A stretch of DNA of 64,000 nt. Origin: Candidatus Ancaeobacter aquaticus (GTDB taxonomy: Bacteria > Auribacterota > Ancaeobacteria > Ancaeobacterales > Ancaeobacteraceae). The translations under genes were made by a program, and so were the position numbers. Where the stretch lies: the NCBI GenBank assembly GCA_030765405.1, contig JAVCCP010000007.1, forward strand, positions 62,001 through 126,000, written 5' to 3'. Under the pieces are notes generated by a model. That model did not search any database, was not told the origin of the DNA, and was given only the letters and a program-made list of their open reading frames with translations. Shown here in pieces: positions 26,750 through 33,175 of the stretch (positions are counted from its first letter, which is position 1; each line of letters begins with the position of its first letter).

Positions 26750-27814
26750 ACGAGTATATCTCTCACAGCCTATTCCGATACTCACACATGGGATGGCGGT
26801 GGTGCCGATAATAATTGGGCAACCGCTGCAAACTGGGCCAGTAACGTTGCCCCCTCTAATTACGATGCTCTGACTTTTGCCGGGACTACACGTCTAACAC
26901 CTTATAACAATACGTTGTTTAATAACATTTATGGTCCCATTACGTTTACCTCGACAGGTTTTGATGTTAGTAGTCGGGTAGAGGGAATCAATGTGATAAG
27001 TGGTATAACCAACAATGCGGGTTTAACGAATACCATTAGTGCAACTAATGTATATCTTGAAAACAGCCAAAGTTTCACCAATAATGGAACTTCATTAACA
27101 TTTAGTGGTACTGTTTATGCCATAAACGAAGCCTATGCGCTAACTGTTGATGGTTTAGGTGCTACTAGCATGAACAAGATTATAGGTGCTTCCGGAGGTT
27201 CTTTAGTTAAATCTGGCAACGGTACACTTACAGTTACAGGTAATTGTTATTACACCGGTACAACATCGATTGATGTAGGCACACTTATTATTGATAATGA
27301 TAATTCCGAAAGTGCGTCTACGATAAACAATACTGGGACGCTTGGTGGTGGTGGGACTGTTGGAACAGTAACAATAGATACTGGGGGTACTATATCTCCC
27401 GGAACAGGTGACCTTGCTACGTTGACTTCAGCTGGTCAAAGGTGGAACAACGGCGGTAATTATGCGTGGGGGGTTAATGATTCAGATTGTGATTTATTGA
27501 GTATAGGCGGTGCATTAAATCTTGGCTTTTTGACAACGAATTTTACTATTGAAATAACAGGCGATCCCGTTAGTTTTCAGACATGGACCATAGCAAATTT
27601 TACCAGTCTGACCGGGGATTTTGATGCAGGTGAATTTACATTGGATAATCAGACAGGTGTAGCAGGAGATTGGTCACTAGCTTATAATGCTGGTAATACA
27701 AGTTTGGATTTGACATGTGTTCCTGAACCGTCAACATACGCACTTTTTGGTATAGGGATTTTTGGGTTGATTATCGGGTGGATGAGGAAAAATGCTATAA
27801 GCCGTAAGCCTTAA
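26711..27814 (+). CDS. PEP-CTERM protein with autotransporter-type beta-strand repeat, cassette 2
   Basis: This is a 367-residue exported protein. Signal peptide and N-terminus are nearly identical to cassette 1 (MKKLFVLIIAIFF). The ectodomain is unrelated to the other two. It starts H-T-W-D-G-G-G-A-D-N-N-W-A-T-A-A-N-W and later shows L-V-K-S-G-N-G-T-L-T-V-T-G-N then T-G-T-T-S-I-D-V-G-T-L-I-I-D, the passenger-associated transport repeat (PATR) pattern of beta-helix autotransporter passengers. The tail is V-P-E-P-S-T-Y-A-L-F-G-I-G-I-F-G-L-I-I-G-W-M-R-K. It is probably a surface beta-solenoid handled by exosortase. Confidence 0.88.
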   Translation: MKKLFVLIIAIFFTSISLTAYSDTHTWDGGGADNNWATAANWASNVAPSNYDALTFAGTTRLTPYNNTLFNNIYGPITFTSTGFDVSSRVEGINVISGITNNAGLTNTISATNVYLENSQSFTNNGTSLTFSGTVYAINEAYALTVDGLGATSMNKIIGASGGSLVKSGNGTLTVTGNCYYTGTTSIDVGTLIIDNDNSESASTINNTGTLGGGGTVGTVTIDTGGTISPGTGDLATLTSAGQRWNNGGNYAWGVNDSDCDLLSIGGALNLGFLTTNFTIEITGDPVSFQTWTIANFTSLTGDFDAGEFTLDNQTGVAGDWSLAYNAGNTSLDLTCVPEPSTYALFGIGIFGLIIGWMRKNAISRKP

Positions 27815-27843
27815 GCTGTAAGTGAAAAACAAAAAGATATATT

Positions 27844-27879
27844 AAAGGGCCTTGGTAGAAATATCAGGGCCTTTTTTTT
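27844..27879 (+). terminator. Intrinsic terminator of cassette 2
   Basis: This is a copy of terminator 1: AAAGGGCCTTGGTA, GAAA, TATCAGGGCC followed by eight T's. Confidence 0.8.
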
Positions 27880-27880
27880 A

Positions 27881-28031
27881 CTCTCTAGTCTTTTACCTAT
27901 AGGTTATAGCCCAGTTTTCATTGACAAAGATAGATATCGGCAGTAATCTAATCCCATAAGATTTAAATCCTTTTTAACTAATTAGAAGGAGGTTAAATGA
28001 AAAAGTTATTTGTTTTAATTACTATTTTCTT
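27881..28031 (+). repeat. Conserved 5' cassette block, copy 3
   Basis: This is nearly identical to copy 2, with TTGACA at 27921-27926, a 17-bp spacer, TAATCT at 27944-27949, the ribosome site GAAGGAGG and the start of the signal peptide. Confidence 0.8.
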
Positions 28032-28782
28032 CTGCCTTTGCATTATTCCGAACGCATTTGCAAATTTCGATGGTTTTGATAATTTTGACGGAGATAAAAG
28101 CAAATGGAATACAAGTTGGATTGCATTTGGAGCAGTATTAGATATCGATTCAGGTAACGATTGGGTTTATTTTGACTCAAATACTGCTGGGTTCAATAAC
28201 GCGGCATGGCAATTTACAAATGGTGAAGGCCAGACCGGTGATAATGATAACGATTGGACATTAACTCTTGCAGTAAATGTCGTAGACCCCGGTTTATCTG
28301 TCGCTGACCAGTCTGTTCAATTTGGATTACATGTTACGAATCCGGTGGATAATGCGGATTGTGCTTCTGTTACTCTCAAACTGTCCCATGATGGAACTAC
28401 TCTTAGTAAAAATTGGGATTCACGAATTTATACCTCGGCAGGAGGGGATTGGCATGATACGGCAATTACTAGTGACACCAGTGGGCATGTGAGGATAGTT
28501 TATACCGCCGGTACCACTTCAATAGCAACTCAATATTCAGAAAATAGCGGTGATACTTGGTCAACTTTAAAAACATATGATACTAATGTAGGGTGGGAAA
28601 GCCCTAGTGCATTTAAAGGAGGTATTCTGGGTAGTTCAATTGGCATAGCAATCGATCCGGAGGATAATGTTTACGCAGATAGCTTTTCTGCCGTCCCCGA
28701 ACCGTCAACATACGCGCTGTTTGGCATAGGGCTTTTGGGATTGATTGGCGGGTGGATGAGAAAACAAAGACGCAAGCTGTAA
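27997..28782 (+). CDS. PEP-CTERM sorting-domain protein, cassette 3
   Basis: This 261-residue exported protein has the shared leader (MKKLFVLITIFFCLCIIPNAFA) and tail (V-P-E-P-S-T-Y-A-L-F-G-I-G-L-L-G-L-I-G-G-W-M-R-K). Its own ectodomain of about 205 residues is rich in Asp, Asn, Trp and Thr: F-D-G-F-D-N-F-D-G-D-K-S-K-W-N, later W-H-D-T-A-I-T-S-D-T-S-G-H-V and A-I-D-P-E-D-N-V-Y-A-D. The pattern suggests a lectin-like beta sandwich with metal-binding loops, but I do not recognise a family. A terminator follows directly. Confidence 0.87.
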   Translation: MKKLFVLITIFFCLCIIPNAFANFDGFDNFDGDKSKWNTSWIAFGAVLDIDSGNDWVYFDSNTAGFNNAAWQFTNGEGQTGDNDNDWTLTLAVNVVDPGLSVADQSVQFGLHVTNPVDNADCASVTLKLSHDGTTLSKNWDSRIYTSAGGDWHDTAITSDTSGHVRIVYTAGTTSIATQYSENSGDTWSTLKTYDTNVGWESPSAFKGGILGSSIGIAIDPEDNVYADSFSAVPEPSTYALFGIGLLGLIGGWMRKQRRKL

Positions 28783-28801
28783 ATGAAAACAAAAGATATA
28801 T

Positions 28802-28833
28802 AAAGGCCCTGGTAGAGATATCAGGGCCTTTTT
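28802..28833 (+). terminator. Intrinsic terminator of cassette 3
   Basis: AAAGGCCCTGGTA pairs with TATCAGGGCCTTT around GAGA with only one G-U pair, followed by T's. It is the best-preserved of the three copies. Confidence 0.85.
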
Positions 28834-28834
28834 C

Positions 28835-28905
28835 TCTCTCTAGTCTTTTATCTATAGGTTATAGCCCAGTTTTTGACGCCAAGAATAGATACAGGTAGTA
28901 CGAAC
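28835..28905 (+). repeat. Fourth cassette remnant: 5' block without a gene
   Basis: After terminator 3 the block starts again (CTCTCTAGTCTTTTATCTAT, GGTTATAGCCCAG). It then has TTGACG at 28873-28878, a 17-bp spacer and TAGTAC at 28896-28901, after which similarity fades and no signal peptide or PEP-CTERM frame follows. A fourth cassette was probably deleted or never completed. Confidence 0.65.
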
Positions 28906-28969
28906 GACATGACCGACCATAAGGAAGGGAGGTCCGGGAGTGAGTACATGCTAGTCTTAATTAATTCCA

Positions 28970-28999
28970 TTGCACCAACTTCTTCATGAGTGTTATAAT
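28970..28999 (+). promoter_or_regulatory. Promoter-like site before the DUF262-integrase chimera
   Basis: TTGCAC (28970-28975) and a perfect TATAAT (28994-28999) are 18 bp apart, 41 bp before the ATG at 29041. It is probably the original promoter of the truncated DUF262 gene. Confidence 0.5.
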
Positions 29000-29040
29000 A
29001 TATTCCATAAAATGAGATATATAAACGACAAGTAGGAGAA

Positions 29041-29385
29041 ATGACTTTAATTCAAGCAGATTCCTCGACTTTTAAGCAGCTTTTTTCCAACAAGAGATAT
29101 GAAGTTCCTGAGTTCCAAAGGGTTTTTGCATGGAAGAAAACACATATGAATGACTTTTGGGAGGATTTAAATGAAGCAATGAACAAAAAAAGCTTTGATT
29201 CTGCGTTAAAAAAAGCTAATATAAGTGACTTTCGTTTCCATGACTTGAGACATACATATGCAATGGCAGGGATTGATCTCAAGACAGTATCAGAGTTATG
29301 GGGCCATTCATCAGTGTAAGTCACTGAAAGATATGCCCATTTAAGCCTCAGTCAGATGTTGGGGGTAAGGAGAAAATGGGAGTAG
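29041..29385 (+). pseudogene. Chimeric relic: DUF262 N-terminus fused to tyrosine recombinase C-terminus
   Basis: The frame opens with AGGAGAA before ATG. About the first 45 codons (F-K-Q-L-F-S-N-K-R-Y-E-V-P-E-F-Q-R-V-F-A-W) match the start of DUF262/GmrS-type proteins, often part of type IV restriction systems. Without any stop it then becomes the C-terminal catalytic part of a phage-type integrase: F-R-F-H-D-L-R-H-T-Y-A, G-I-D-L-K-T-V, and W-G-H-S-S-V. A TAA at 29317-29319 interrupts the frame. Reading on gives V-T-E-R-Y-A-H-L-S-L-S-Q-M-L to a TAG at 29383, with the catalytic tyrosine at 29332-29334. Compared with intact integrases about four residues are also missing after R-H-T-Y-A. A large deletion most likely fused the two genes; neither product can work. 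Confidence 0.85.
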
Positions 29386-29426
29386 GTTTAGGTAATGTGC
29401 TTAATGGTAACGAGTTAGATTATCAA

Positions 29427-29500
29427 GCCCCCGTAGCTCAGGTGGATAGAGCAACGGTTTCCTAAACCGTGTGCCGGACGTTCGAATCGTCTCGGGGGCA
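29427..29500 (+). tRNA. tRNA-Arg (anticodon CCU)
   Basis: The 74-nt cloverleaf is complete. The acceptor stem GCCCCCG/CGGGGGC is followed by discriminator A (no encoded CCA). The D arm is GCTC/GAGC, the anticodon stem ACGGT/ACCGT has loop TTCCTAA (anticodon CCT, reading AGG), the variable loop is GTGCC, and the T arm GGACG/CGTCT has loop TTCGAAT. Its first 39 bases are duplicated at 25385, marking integration of the island. Confidence 0.97.
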
Positions 29501-29509
29501 AATTAGTAC

Positions 29510-29617
29510 AATTTAAAAGTAAAAACGAAAAAGTAAAAAGTAAGTATATAAAACTAAAAACGCAAAAATAAGGAATAAAGACAATAGTTTTGATTTTTAA
29601 CTTTTGCCTTTTAAATT
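29510..29617 (+). repeat. AT-rich inverted word repeats right of tRNA-Arg
   Basis: AATTTAAAAG (29510-29519) faces CTTTTAAATT (29608-29617). In between are repeated AAAAGTAAAAA and TTTTTAACTTTT words that could pair imperfectly. The composition mirrors 25283-25384 on the other side of the island. Confidence 0.5.
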
Positions 29618-29620
29618 ATT

Positions 29621-30277
29621 ATGATTGATTTACATACACACACATTATTAAGCGATGGGGTGTTGCTACCGACGGAACTTGCTCAGAGAGCCAAGGTGAT
29701 AGGGTATCGCGTTATCGGTATTACTGATCATGCCGACAGCTCAAACCTGGAGCATGTGGCGACATCTTTATTAAAAGTACGTCAGGAGATGGGAGATACG
29801 CTCGGTATAAAGATTATATGCGGGGTTGAACTTACCCATGTCCCGCCACAATTATTGTCGGGAATGGTTGATCGTGCACGTTCATTTGGATGCCAATTGG
29901 TTATTGTTCATGGCCAGACAATTGTTGAGCCGGTTGAACCAGGCACAAATAGAGCCGCACTCGAATGCGATATTGATATCCTTGCTCATCCGGGGTTGAT
30001 CTCAGATGACGATGTTAAACGAGCTGCCGCAAGAGATATATGTCTTGAAATTACAACCAGAGCTGGTCACAGCTATACAAATGGGCATGTTGCACAATTA
30101 GCAAAAAAGTATGGAGCGCGTCTCGTATTAAATACTGATAGTCATGGGCCATCAGACCTGATAACATCTGATTTTGCTAAAAAAGTTGTGCTTGGTGCTG
30201 GACTGGGCAGTAAAGATTTCGATAACATGAGGCAGAACGCTGAGTGGTTAGTGAAAAAAATTGAAACGAGGAAATAA
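29621..30277 (+). CDS. PHP-domain metal-dependent phosphoesterase
   Basis: The 218-residue protein is a single PHP (polymerase and histidinol phosphatase) domain, a trinuclear-metal phosphoesterase fold. The ligands are visible in order: H-T-H at residues 5-7, T-D-H-A-D near 37, the Glu of C-G-V-E-L-T-H, V-H-G-Q, L-A-H-P-G and N-T-D-S-H near the C-terminus. Close relatives are histidinol-phosphatase-like proteins and YcdX-like hydrolases; the substrate is unknown. There is no ribosome site in the AT-rich sequence before the ATG. It is followed at 2 bases by the TPR protein gene. Confidence 0.85.
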   Translation: MIDLHTHTLLSDGVLLPTELAQRAKVIGYRVIGITDHADSSNLEHVATSLLKVRQEMGDTLGIKIICGVELTHVPPQLLSGMVDRARSFGCQLVIVHGQTIVEPVEPGTNRAALECDIDILAHPGLISDDDVKRAAARDICLEITTRAGHSYTNGHVAQLAKKYGARLVLNTDSHGPSDLITSDFAKKVVLGAGLGSKDFDNMRQNAEWLVKKIETRK

Positions 30278-30278
30278 T

Positions 30279-30917
30279 ATGGCAAAAAAAGTTTTTGTGA
30301 GTCGTGGTTCATTTTTTTCTGTTATCAGGAGCGCTATTAAGAAACATTGGATTATATTAGTCTCGGCACTTATAGTGGTACTCATTGTAATTGGTGTGGC
30401 ATCATTCAGGAAAGCCGGTGTGAAGAGAATGAACAGTAATGCTTCCTTTGCATTTTCACAAGCGCAGACACGTGAGGATTATGAGAAAATTATTAAAATA
30501 TATCCTCAGAGCGGAGTATATGTTCCTTCACTTATTAACATTGCACACATATTAGTTGATGAAGGAAATTACAGCCAAGCGATTGAGTATTATGAGCAGG
30601 TTGCTGCAGACTATAGTAATAATTACTTAGCGTCACGCGCATTATGTGATCTGGGATATATCTATATCGATATGAAAGAATACAGTAAAGCGATACATGC
30701 ATTTCAAAAGGTATTAGACAAGTATCCCGAGGCCGGATGGAATAACGAGGCGTCTTTTAATGTTGCGTTATGCTATGAACTTATGGGGAATATTAATAAA
30801 GCAGAAAATCTTTACAGTAAAATACTCGCATCAAATCCGACAACTGAATGGTATAACAATATTGTGTATAGATTGCATAAAGTAAAAGAAACATTAGAAA
30901 ATAAATCCGGTAAGTAA
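30279..30917 (+). CDS. Membrane-anchored tetratricopeptide repeat protein
   Basis: This protein (212 residues) has a short basic N-terminus, one membrane helix (about residues 22-44, W-I-I-L-V-S-A-L-I-V-V-L-I-V-I-G-V), and an outside region of four to five TPR units such as Y-S-Q-A-I-E-Y-Y-E-Q-V-A-A-D-Y and Y-S-K-A-I-H-A-F-Q-K-V-L-D-K-Y-P. The layout recalls YfgM/BamD-like envelope scaffolds. ATG 30279 follows CGAGGAAATAAT; an in-frame TTG lies 18 bases upstream inside the PHP gene. It probably mediates protein-protein contacts in the envelope. Confidence 0.82.
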   Translation: MAKKVFVSRGSFFSVIRSAIKKHWIILVSALIVVLIVIGVASFRKAGVKRMNSNASFAFSQAQTREDYEKIIKIYPQSGVYVPSLINIAHILVDEGNYSQAIEYYEQVAADYSNNYLASRALCDLGYIYIDMKEYSKAIHAFQKVLDKYPEAGWNNEASFNVALCYELMGNINKAENLYSKILASNPTTEWYNNIVYRLHKVKETLENKSGK

Positions 30918-30930
30918 AGAATGCTGAGTT

Positions 30931-31182
30931 ATGATCAAACAATTACGTCGCATAATACAATTAAGTCTGGTGAGTTCATTTATTTTTCTGAATGGCTGCG
31001 CTGTGTTTCAGCTGGTAACGCATAATAAGTATATTGGGGACCAGGGGAATAAAATATATCATCATGAACACTGCAGTGAGGTCAAACGCATAAACCCCAT
31101 GGAAGTAGTAAGCTTTCCGGATAATGCGTGTGCGCGCTATGAGGGGTATCGATCCTGCTCAAAGTGTAACCCAGATAAATAA
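30931..31182 (+). CDS. Small lipoprotein with Ada-like Cys/His motif
   Basis: The 83-residue protein has a lipoprotein signal with lipobox F-L-N-G-C (C23 would be lipidated). The mature part contains K-I-Y-H-H-E-H-C-S-E-V-K-R-I, then A-R-Y-E-G-Y-R-S-C-S-K-C-N-P. This 'Y-H-x-x-x-C ... G-Y-R-x-C-x-x-C-x-P' pattern is the zinc-binding signature found in the Ada N-terminal domain and in nuclease-associated modules. On a tiny exported lipoprotein it might bind metal or sense thiols. It follows the TPR gene closely. Confidence 0.7.
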   Translation: MIKQLRRIIQLSLVSSFIFLNGCAVFQLVTHNKYIGDQGNKIYHHEHCSEVKRINPMEVVSFPDNACARYEGYRSCSKCNPDK

Positions 31183-31472
31183 CAATTGTAGTGAGTCCTT
31201 GGGGTAGATAGATTTTATATTGACAAATTTTGGGATTTCTGGTAGTGTACACTAAATTAAAAAAAGGCGTAATAGCCGAAAATTACATCATAGATAGTTT
31301 TAAATAGACAAGAAGGGTGGTGGAAAAAAGAATATTGTCATTAAGCTATTAACATGGTGATACGTATAGATAAAAAGTAAAGTAAAATCGTGAAACACAA
31401 GGAAGTAATTCCTTGGTTATATATATTTAATTTGTTCTTTGAATAAAAGAGATTTGAAACTGGAGGAGATAG
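31183..31472 (+). other. 290-bp gap: probable long leader of the next gene
   Basis: No gene is seen. A TTGACA box lies at 31220-31225, without a good -10 box at normal spacing. Downstream are GTAAT/ATTAC pairing around 31269-31286 and a perfect 7-bp hairpin CAAGGAA-GTAA-TTCCTTG at 31398-31415 with a GNRA-type loop. A structured 5' leader is possible; no known riboswitch was recognised. Confidence 0.35.
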
Positions 31473-31862
31473 ATGGATAAATTCCCTCTTATCTGTACTC
31501 TGGCTGTAATGTTTGTATTTTTTGCAGGCGCTGTAAGTATAGCCGGCGTACAAAATCTAAAAGAACTTGACGGTGGGATCAAAGATACTTTAAAGAAGAT
31601 CCGCGTCGAAAATGAATCCAGTTTCAGCAAGAGAACCTTACCGACTGTAACAGCGGGAAGAACAGCTCAGGAAGAATTAGAAAAGCTCTTGAGTCCCCGC
31701 AAAGAAGAAGTCGTTGATTCGCTTATGGATACTTCGAAGTTTGATGGTATCAATATCGAGTCGTTACGGTCGATCAAAGTAAGCTTGAATGAAACTGATG
31801 AGAGGTTATCTATGAAAGGAAAGTCAATTGAAGTTAGAGGAGAACTCCTTATTAACTTTTGA
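31473..31862 (+). CDS. Small exported protein of unknown function
   Basis: I do not recognise this 129-residue protein. It has a signal peptide (about residues 1-25, L-I-C-T-L-A-V-M-F-V-F-F-A-G-A-V-S-I-A-G), and a charged mature part with two likely helical stretches (L-K-E-L-D-G-G-I-K-D-T-L-K-K-I and T-A-Q-E-E-L-E-K-L-L). It ends with strand-like V-R-G-E-L-L-I-N-F. A strong ribosome site (GGAGGAG) precedes the ATG and a strong terminator follows, so it is a monocistronic and probably well-expressed gene. The neighbour on the opposite strand is a secretin-like protein; a shared role in secretion is only a guess. Confidence 0.7.
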   Translation: MDKFPLICTLAVMFVFFAGAVSIAGVQNLKELDGGIKDTLKKIRVENESSFSKRTLPTVTAGRTAQEELEKLLSPRKEEVVDSLMDTSKFDGINIESLRSIKVSLNETDERLSMKGKSIEVRGELLINF

Positions 31863-31880
31863 CAATACATAAAGAAACAC

Positions 31881-31913
31881 AAAAACCCCCCGATTTATCG
31901 GGGGGTTTTTTTT
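31881..31913 (+). terminator. Strong bidirectional intrinsic terminator
   Basis: AAAAACCCCCCGAT and ATCGGGGGGTTTTT form a near-perfect GC-rich hairpin with T-runs in both orientations. It lies between convergent genes, so it can end transcripts from both. Confidence 0.92.
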
Positions 31914-31914
31914 A

Positions 31915-31940
31915 TGAGTGCGCCCGGTAGGGCGCACTCA
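31915..31940. terminator. Second stem-loop beside the terminator
   Basis: TGAGTGCGCCC (31915-31925) pairs perfectly with GGGCGCACTCA (31930-31940) around GGTA. It has no T-run and probably reinforces the neighbouring terminator or protects RNA ends. Confidence 0.6.
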
Positions 31941-32071
31941 CTATCGCTATTGATAGATTAAAGGATGTTAAAGAAATTGATCTTAACAAATTCTTTAGCG
32001 TAGAGAATATATAGAAAGCCAGCTTTAATATACGTTGAGGAATGCGGTTTTTATCTTTACTGTGTGGGGCA

Positions 32072-32851
32072 TTATTTCTTTAGTATATACGGAGTTAACA
32101 CAAGGCTAAAACTTTGATTCTTTTGGTTGCGCATAAAATTAAACCAGAATTCACGAACGTTCCTGTCTTTTGATTGTGAAACACCGCCTATTTGAATGGA
32201 TTGTCCGCTTGCGCACATAACGGTTGTAGATGCGTTTTTATACTGTATGCGGCGTTTTCGCTTACCGTCAAAATAACTTATTTCCGGTATGAGCGATACC
32301 TTTACGATATTTCCCGAGACTACGGGTTTTACTAAAAGACGTGATCCTACATCGCGCCACACTGTTCCAGTGACAATATATCCGTATCGATATCCATATT
32401 CATAAAACCAGTAAGGTTCGGCGACTTCTGTTCCAACATTTATGTATGCGACACTTCCACTAATAGTTGTTATATGCTGTATACCTGATCTGTCGCCGGA
32501 AGTGCTCCTGACACCAAAACCTAAAATCGAGGTATCTTTTTGAGTCTTATCTCTAAAACGTACTTCAATGCGTACATTGATTGGGCGAGGCTGATTTTTA
32601 AATAGTTTTTCGATTGTTGTAATATTCTTTGGGTAATCGACAATGATAACGGTATTGTTACTTCGGTTAAAGACTGCAACACCCTTTGGGGAAAGGAGCG
32701 AACGTGCAAGTGTAAGCGCATTATCTGCTTCCATAAATCCTATCGAAATAGATTTTGTTTCAGTCTCGTCCTGAGCAGATGATGTGTTCGTTACTGAGTT
32801 GATAATCAATAACGAAACAATTGAAATAATGATAAGAGATAGTTTTTTCAT
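32072..32851 (-). CDS. Small secretin-like exported protein
   Basis: This is a 259-residue protein on the minus strand with a signal peptide (MKKLSLIIISIVSLLIINSV to S-S-A). Residues about 35-90 (N-A-L-T-L-A-R-S-L-L-S-P-K-G-V-A-V-F-N-R-S-N-N-T-V-I-I-V-D) match the secretin N-domain fold. From about 95 the pattern V-R-I-E-V-R-F, then G-S-R-L-L-V-K-P-V-V-S-G-N-I-V-K-V-S-L-I-P-E and S-G-Q-S-I-Q-I-G-G-V, is that of GspD/PilQ secretin cores. The protein is far shorter than a normal secretin (about 600 residues) and has one N domain only. It might be a minimal outer-membrane gate or a secretin relative without a pore. No type II or IV pilus genes are nearby. Confidence 0.72.
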   Translation of the reverse strand: MKKLSLIIISIVSLLIINSVTNTSSAQDETETKSISIGFMEADNALTLARSLLSPKGVAVFNRSNNTVIIVDYPKNITTIEKLFKNQPRPINVRIEVRFRDKTQKDTSILGFGVRSTSGDRSGIQHITTISGSVAYINVGTEVAEPYWFYEYGYRYGYIVTGTVWRDVGSRLLVKPVVSGNIVKVSLIPEISYFDGKRKRRIQYKNASTTVMCASGQSIQIGGVSQSKDRNVREFWFNFMRNQKNQSFSLVLTPYILKK

Positions 32852-33175
32852 AATTCCCCGAATAAATAATAATTATATTCTAGCATGCACGGTGCTGTTT
32901 GTCTTCCCAAATCATACATGAGCATACATGTCTTCTCAATTACCAGTGTTTTCTACAGTGGAAAATGTGCATTTTTGTACAGAGAGGAGTATTTACTTAC
33001 AACATTGTTTTGTGTGCAGTTTATTTATAGTATCTGCATGTATTTACAGTCTCAAAGATATCTTTGTAAGTTGTTGCAAAGCGTTACAATACAAACAAAG
33101 TACGTTTTATCCTGTTTTTGGCAACAAACATGCTTATATGTATTCTCCCTAAATGGAAAAGAAAAGGAGACTATT
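32852..33175 (+). other. 324-bp divergent intergenic region
   Basis: The region separates the minus-strand secretin-like gene from the plus-strand HD-GYP gene, so it should carry promoters for both. Only a weak candidate, TACAAT near 33087 with no good -35 box, was seen for the plus strand. Short frames here start without ribosome sites and look like noise. Confidence 0.4.

Larger units (their letters stand above)
25385..29465 (+). mobile_element. Decayed integrative island in tRNA-Arg(CCU) carrying PEP-CTERM cassettes
   Basis: The segment is bounded by the direct repeats 25385-25423 and 29427-29465. It contains three PEP-CTERM genes, a fourth cassette remnant and, 42 bp before the right tRNA copy, the broken end of a tyrosine recombinase. 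An integrase next to the restored tRNA is the expected arrangement. The element must have supplied a replacement tRNA 5' half, with its promoter, at the right end. The recombinase lacks its N-terminal part and has a stop just before the catalytic tyrosine, so the island can no longer excise by itself. That the PEP-CTERM genes arrived with the element rather than later is inference. Confidence 0.7.

Noticed and set aside
31258-31420. A c-di-GMP or other known riboswitch in the 31183-31472 leader
   Set aside because: No recognisable consensus core was found; only short generic hairpins are visible.
32885-33175. N-terminal extension of the HD-GYP response regulator of about 97 residues
   Set aside because: It has no ribosome site and is Cys/Phe/Tyr-rich like non-coding AT-rich DNA. 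The GTG at 33176 has a strong ribosome site and starts the receiver domain correctly.
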